Made by a program: the position numbers and the translations under genes
The notes under the pieces: model-generated
Told to the model about the DNA's origin: nothing
The model's input: the letters and a program-made list of their open reading frames with translations, nothing else
Database searches by the model: none
From: Lachnospiraceae bacterium
GTDB taxonomy: Bacteria > Bacillota > Clostridia > Lachnospirales > Lachnospiraceae
DNA: 64,000 nucleotides
Assembly: GCA_021628825.1 (NCBI GenBank)
Contig: JAJXRY010000002.1
Location: 62,001-126,000, forward strand
Reading direction: 5' to 3'
Shown here: one piece after another, positions 61,773 through 64,000 of the stretch
How positions within the stretch are numbered: the first letter of the stretch is position 1
Layout of the letters: every line of letters starts with the position of its first letter

Positions 61773-62341
61773 GCTTTCTTTACTCCGCTTCCCTGATCCT
61801 TTTTCTTCAAATGTACTTTCCGGTCAGCTGTCCCTTTCCGGATACGCAGTGTTTCTAGGAGCGAACAGTATTTATCTGCCATGCTGACTACCCAGGCCTC
61901 CCGGCAGAGGGGCGGAACAATGGTCAGCGGCCACATATGCTTTTTTTAATGATGTCCTGCTCTCTGGGCGTTAACTTGTATTCCTTCTTCGCATTCTTAA
62001 GTGCAATTCCCGGATGATAAAATCCATGAAGAGACTGGTAATTCTCCCGGTTCTTATCATGCCAGTCATAAAGAAAATAATCATGCAGCAACGCGCCCCG
62101 CACCAGATCCTTTTCCTGACAATGGATTCCCAGCTTCCGGTTTATTGCCAGACTGTGCTGTGCTACGTCCAGGCAGTGTCTGCGGACAGGAATCGTTCCA
62201 TGCTGTACATAATTTCTCGTACTCTTAAAAATTATCCGACCGCATAATATCGTCACCATACTGTTTCATCAGATGGTAAAGTTCTCTTCTTCTGTCAAAA
62301 TTCTTCTTAAGTTTTTCAAGTTTTTTCTGTGAACGTTTCAC
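61766..62341 (-). CDS. HD-domain phosphohydrolase
   Basis: About 190 residues from a GTG (62341) with GAAGGGG site. The HD pattern is visible: VRRHCLDVAQHSLAINRKL, LVRGALLHDYFLYDWHDKN and SLHGFYHPGIALKNAKKEY. Two extra bases, at about 62226-62230 and 61943-61949, limit the continuous frame to 111 residues; repaired, it ends VHLKKKDQGSGVKKAC, its TAG overlapping the yaaO-like ATG. Likely nucleotide or cyclic-nucleotide hydrolase; substrate unknown. Confidence 0.8.
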
Positions 62342-62444
62342 GCAAACCCCTTCTATCTATTGTACATTGTGATATGCAAACGAATACTCCAATATAGTAT
62401 ACCACAGGTCATAGCATTAGAAAATGAGATAGCGCGGATTTTTT

Positions 62445-62649
62445 GCAATTTAGGTAACAGTTCAGCCATGCAGAAATGATTGTATAAGATGATCGTGGGA
62501 GCTTGCTCACTAAGGGCAGCTTATACAATCATTTCTATAGGGCGGACGCCCGACATGAAATAAGTTGCCGGAAAACACGTATATTTGTTAGCCAATCTGT
62601 ACCATTCGGCAGCTTATGAATGGGATTGGCTGAACTGTTACGCAATTTA
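62445..62649. mobile_element. MITE-like nested palindromic element with 8-bp target duplication
   Basis: Element 62454-62641 (188 bases, no ORF) with perfect 14-bp terminal inverted repeats GTAACAGTTCAGCC / GGCTGAACTGTTAC. An inner perfect 17-bp inverted repeat AGAAATGATTGTATAAG / CTTATACAATCATTTCT begins four bases inside the left end. GCAATTTA flanks both sides (62445-62452 and 62642-62649; one extra base at left), as expected for a target-site duplication. Related sequences at 21475-21547 and 16892-16905. The mobilising transposase is not in the window. Confidence 0.8.
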
Positions 62650-62650
62650 C

Positions 62651-62689
62651 AAAAAAAGAACTCAATCCTTCAAAAGAATTGAGTTCTTT
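62651..62689 (-). terminator. Rho-independent terminator of the rRNA-tRNA operon
   Basis: On the minus strand: AAAGAACTCAATTC, 8-base loop, GATTGAGTTCTTTTTTT, 8-45 bases after tRNA-Phe. Confidence 0.85.
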
Positions 62690-62696
62690 GGTTAAA

Positions 62697-62769
<73 letters not shown>

Positions 62770-62791
62770 ATAGACTTAAAAATAAGTCGAG

Positions 62792-62865
62792 TAGCGGGGA
62801 CAGGATTTGAACCTATGACCTTCGGGTTATGAGCCCGACGAGCTTCCAGACTGCTCCACCCCGCG
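62792..62865 (-). tRNA. tRNA-fMet (CAT), initiator
   Basis: Anticodon loop CTCATAA between GGG and CCC pairs (GGGCTCATAACCC), the three G-C anticodon-stem pairs and unpaired first base (C against T) typical of the initiator. Confidence 0.95.
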
Positions 62866-62892
62866 ATATTTAATTATGCTCCGTAGAGCGAA

Positions 62893-62974
62893 TGGATGGA
62901 GGTGGATTCGAACCACCGAAGCAATTTGCAGCAGATTTACAGTCTGTCCCCTTTGGCCACTCGGGAATCCATCC
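62893..62974 (-). tRNA. tRNA-Tyr (GTA)
   Basis: 82 bases with long variable arm; acceptor GGATGGA / TCCATCC, anticodon loop CTGTAAA. Confidence 0.95.
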
Positions 62975-62993
62975 ATATGATATTGCCATCATA

Positions 62994-63066
62994 AGCCGAT
63001 AAACGGACTCGAACCGTTAACCTGCTGATTACAAATCAGCTGCTCTGCCAATTGAGCCACATCGGC
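62994..63066 (-). tRNA. tRNA-Thr (TGT)
   Basis: 73 bases; acceptor GCCGATG / TATCGGC, anticodon loop TTTGTAA giving TGT, T arm GGTTCGAGTCC. Confidence 0.95.
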
Positions 63067-63078
63067 ATATTACATAGC

Positions 63079-63160
63079 ACAGCTGATTTGTAATCAGCCT
63101 GCTCTGCCTACAATTGTCTCATTACATTCAACAATTGTCATGAATTGAACCACATCGGCG
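63079..63160 (-). pseudogene. Scrambled tRNA-Thr remnant
   Basis: Contains the 5' half of the neighbouring tRNA-Thr (GCCGATGTGG, TTCAATT, GGCAGAGCAG). The D-arm region is interrupted by a ~34-base insert with ACAATTGT at both ends. The anticodon arm is present in the opposite orientation (CTGATTTGTAATCAG on the plus strand), and no T arm follows. It cannot fold as a tRNA; presumably a partial duplication with local inversion. Confidence 0.7.
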
Positions 63161-63195
63161 TATATTCAATACACCTAAAAATTCTCAACAGTAAG

Positions 63196-63268
63196 TGGGA
63201 CCTATAGGGCTCGAACCTATGACCCTCTGCTTGTAAGGCAGATGCTCTCCCAGCTGAGCTAAGATCCC
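63196..63268 (-). tRNA. tRNA-Val (TAC)
   Basis: 73 bases; acceptor GGGATCT / AGGTCCC, anticodon loop CTTACAA, T arm GGTTCGAGCCC. Confidence 0.95.
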
Positions 63269-63296
63269 ACGCTTATCAAATATATTTCTATAAAAA

Positions 63297-63370
63297 CGAC
63301 CCGGATGGGGTTCGAACCCACGACCTCCGCCGTGACAGGGCGGCGCTCTAACCAGCTGAGCCACCAGGCC
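63297..63370 (-). tRNA. tRNA-Asp (GTC)
   Basis: 74 bases; anticodon loop CTGTCAC, T arm GGTTCGAACCC, discriminator G. First tRNA after the 23S gene, 55 bases from it; no 5S gene lies between. Confidence 0.95.
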
Positions 63371-63425
63371 ATAAAGGTTTATACCTTCAAAACCGATACC
63401 GAACCTTTTCTACATCTACTTTTCC

Positions 63426-64000
<575 letters not shown>

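Overview
The window looks like a chromosomal segment of a Gram-positive, low-to-moderate-GC Clostridia bacterium, most likely a Lachnospiraceae gut anaerobe (Roseburia/Agathobacter/Coprococcus-like; genus not resolvable from sequence alone). Reasons: a spmA homologue and a B. subtilis-like yaaO-yaaR-holB-yaaT-yabB-rsmI block, a DUF6465-like Lys/Ala/Pro-rich protein, a DUF4860 pilus-like cluster, a beta-mannan oligosaccharide locus resembling the one known in Roseburia, and strong AGGAGG-type ribosome binding sites. Read quality is unusual. I count roughly 55 apparent single-base insertions or deletions, almost all in short A/T runs, interrupting about 34 otherwise conserved genes (uvrB, pyk, glpK, rsmI and others). 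I treat these as sequence errors and annotate the reconstructed gene, giving the shift position in each entry.

Layout, left to right. 1-8.9 kb: 3' part of uvrB (minus), a large tandem-HTH regulator, a zinc-ribbon protein, and two large lipoproteins, one with a transglutaminase-like domain. 8.9-11.6 kb: DUF6465-like protein, uppP, aminotransferase. 11.7-31.9 kb: a beta-mannan/galactoglucomannan oligosaccharide locus, almost all on the minus strand: GH36 alpha-galactosidase, LacI regulator, sugar ABC transporter (SBP and two permeases), 2-epimerase, two GH130 phosphorylases, CE17-like acetylesterase, a chemoreceptor, a GH1-ManA fusion, and a sugar-binding/degenerate GGDEF/EAL protein; an AraC regulator is divergent. 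Inferred flow: acetylated, galactosylated manno- and glucomanno-oligosaccharides are imported, deacetylated and trimmed, epimerised and phosphorolysed, and mannose-6-phosphate is fed to glycolysis by the ManA part. The chemoreceptor and EAL protein could couple the substrate to motility and c-di-GMP.

32.1-39.6 kb: a 758-residue cNMP-binding-fold protein of unknown role, a glycerol-3-phosphate oxidation/glycerol kinase operon, and a small (p)ppGpp synthetase. 39.7-45.1 kb: MATE exporter, then a decayed accessory patch: HTH protein with a hipA stub, one ABC exporter, a second gutted ABC exporter, a possible AgrD-like peptide and a truncated LytTR regulator. 45.1-49.3 kb: ABC-F ATPase, spmA, a candidate type I toxin/antisense-RNA locus, and a class B sortase. 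49.3-53.9 kb: pilus/pseudopilus-like genes, a transglutaminase lipoprotein and a CAP-domain lipoprotein. 54-62.3 kb: housekeeping block rsmI-trmN6-ricT-holB-yaaR-gmk-like, pyk, yaaO-like decarboxylase and an HD-domain protein. 62.4-64 kb: a MITE-like element, a terminator, six tRNAs plus a scrambled tRNA-Thr remnant, and the 3' part of a 23S rRNA gene, all transcribed leftward.
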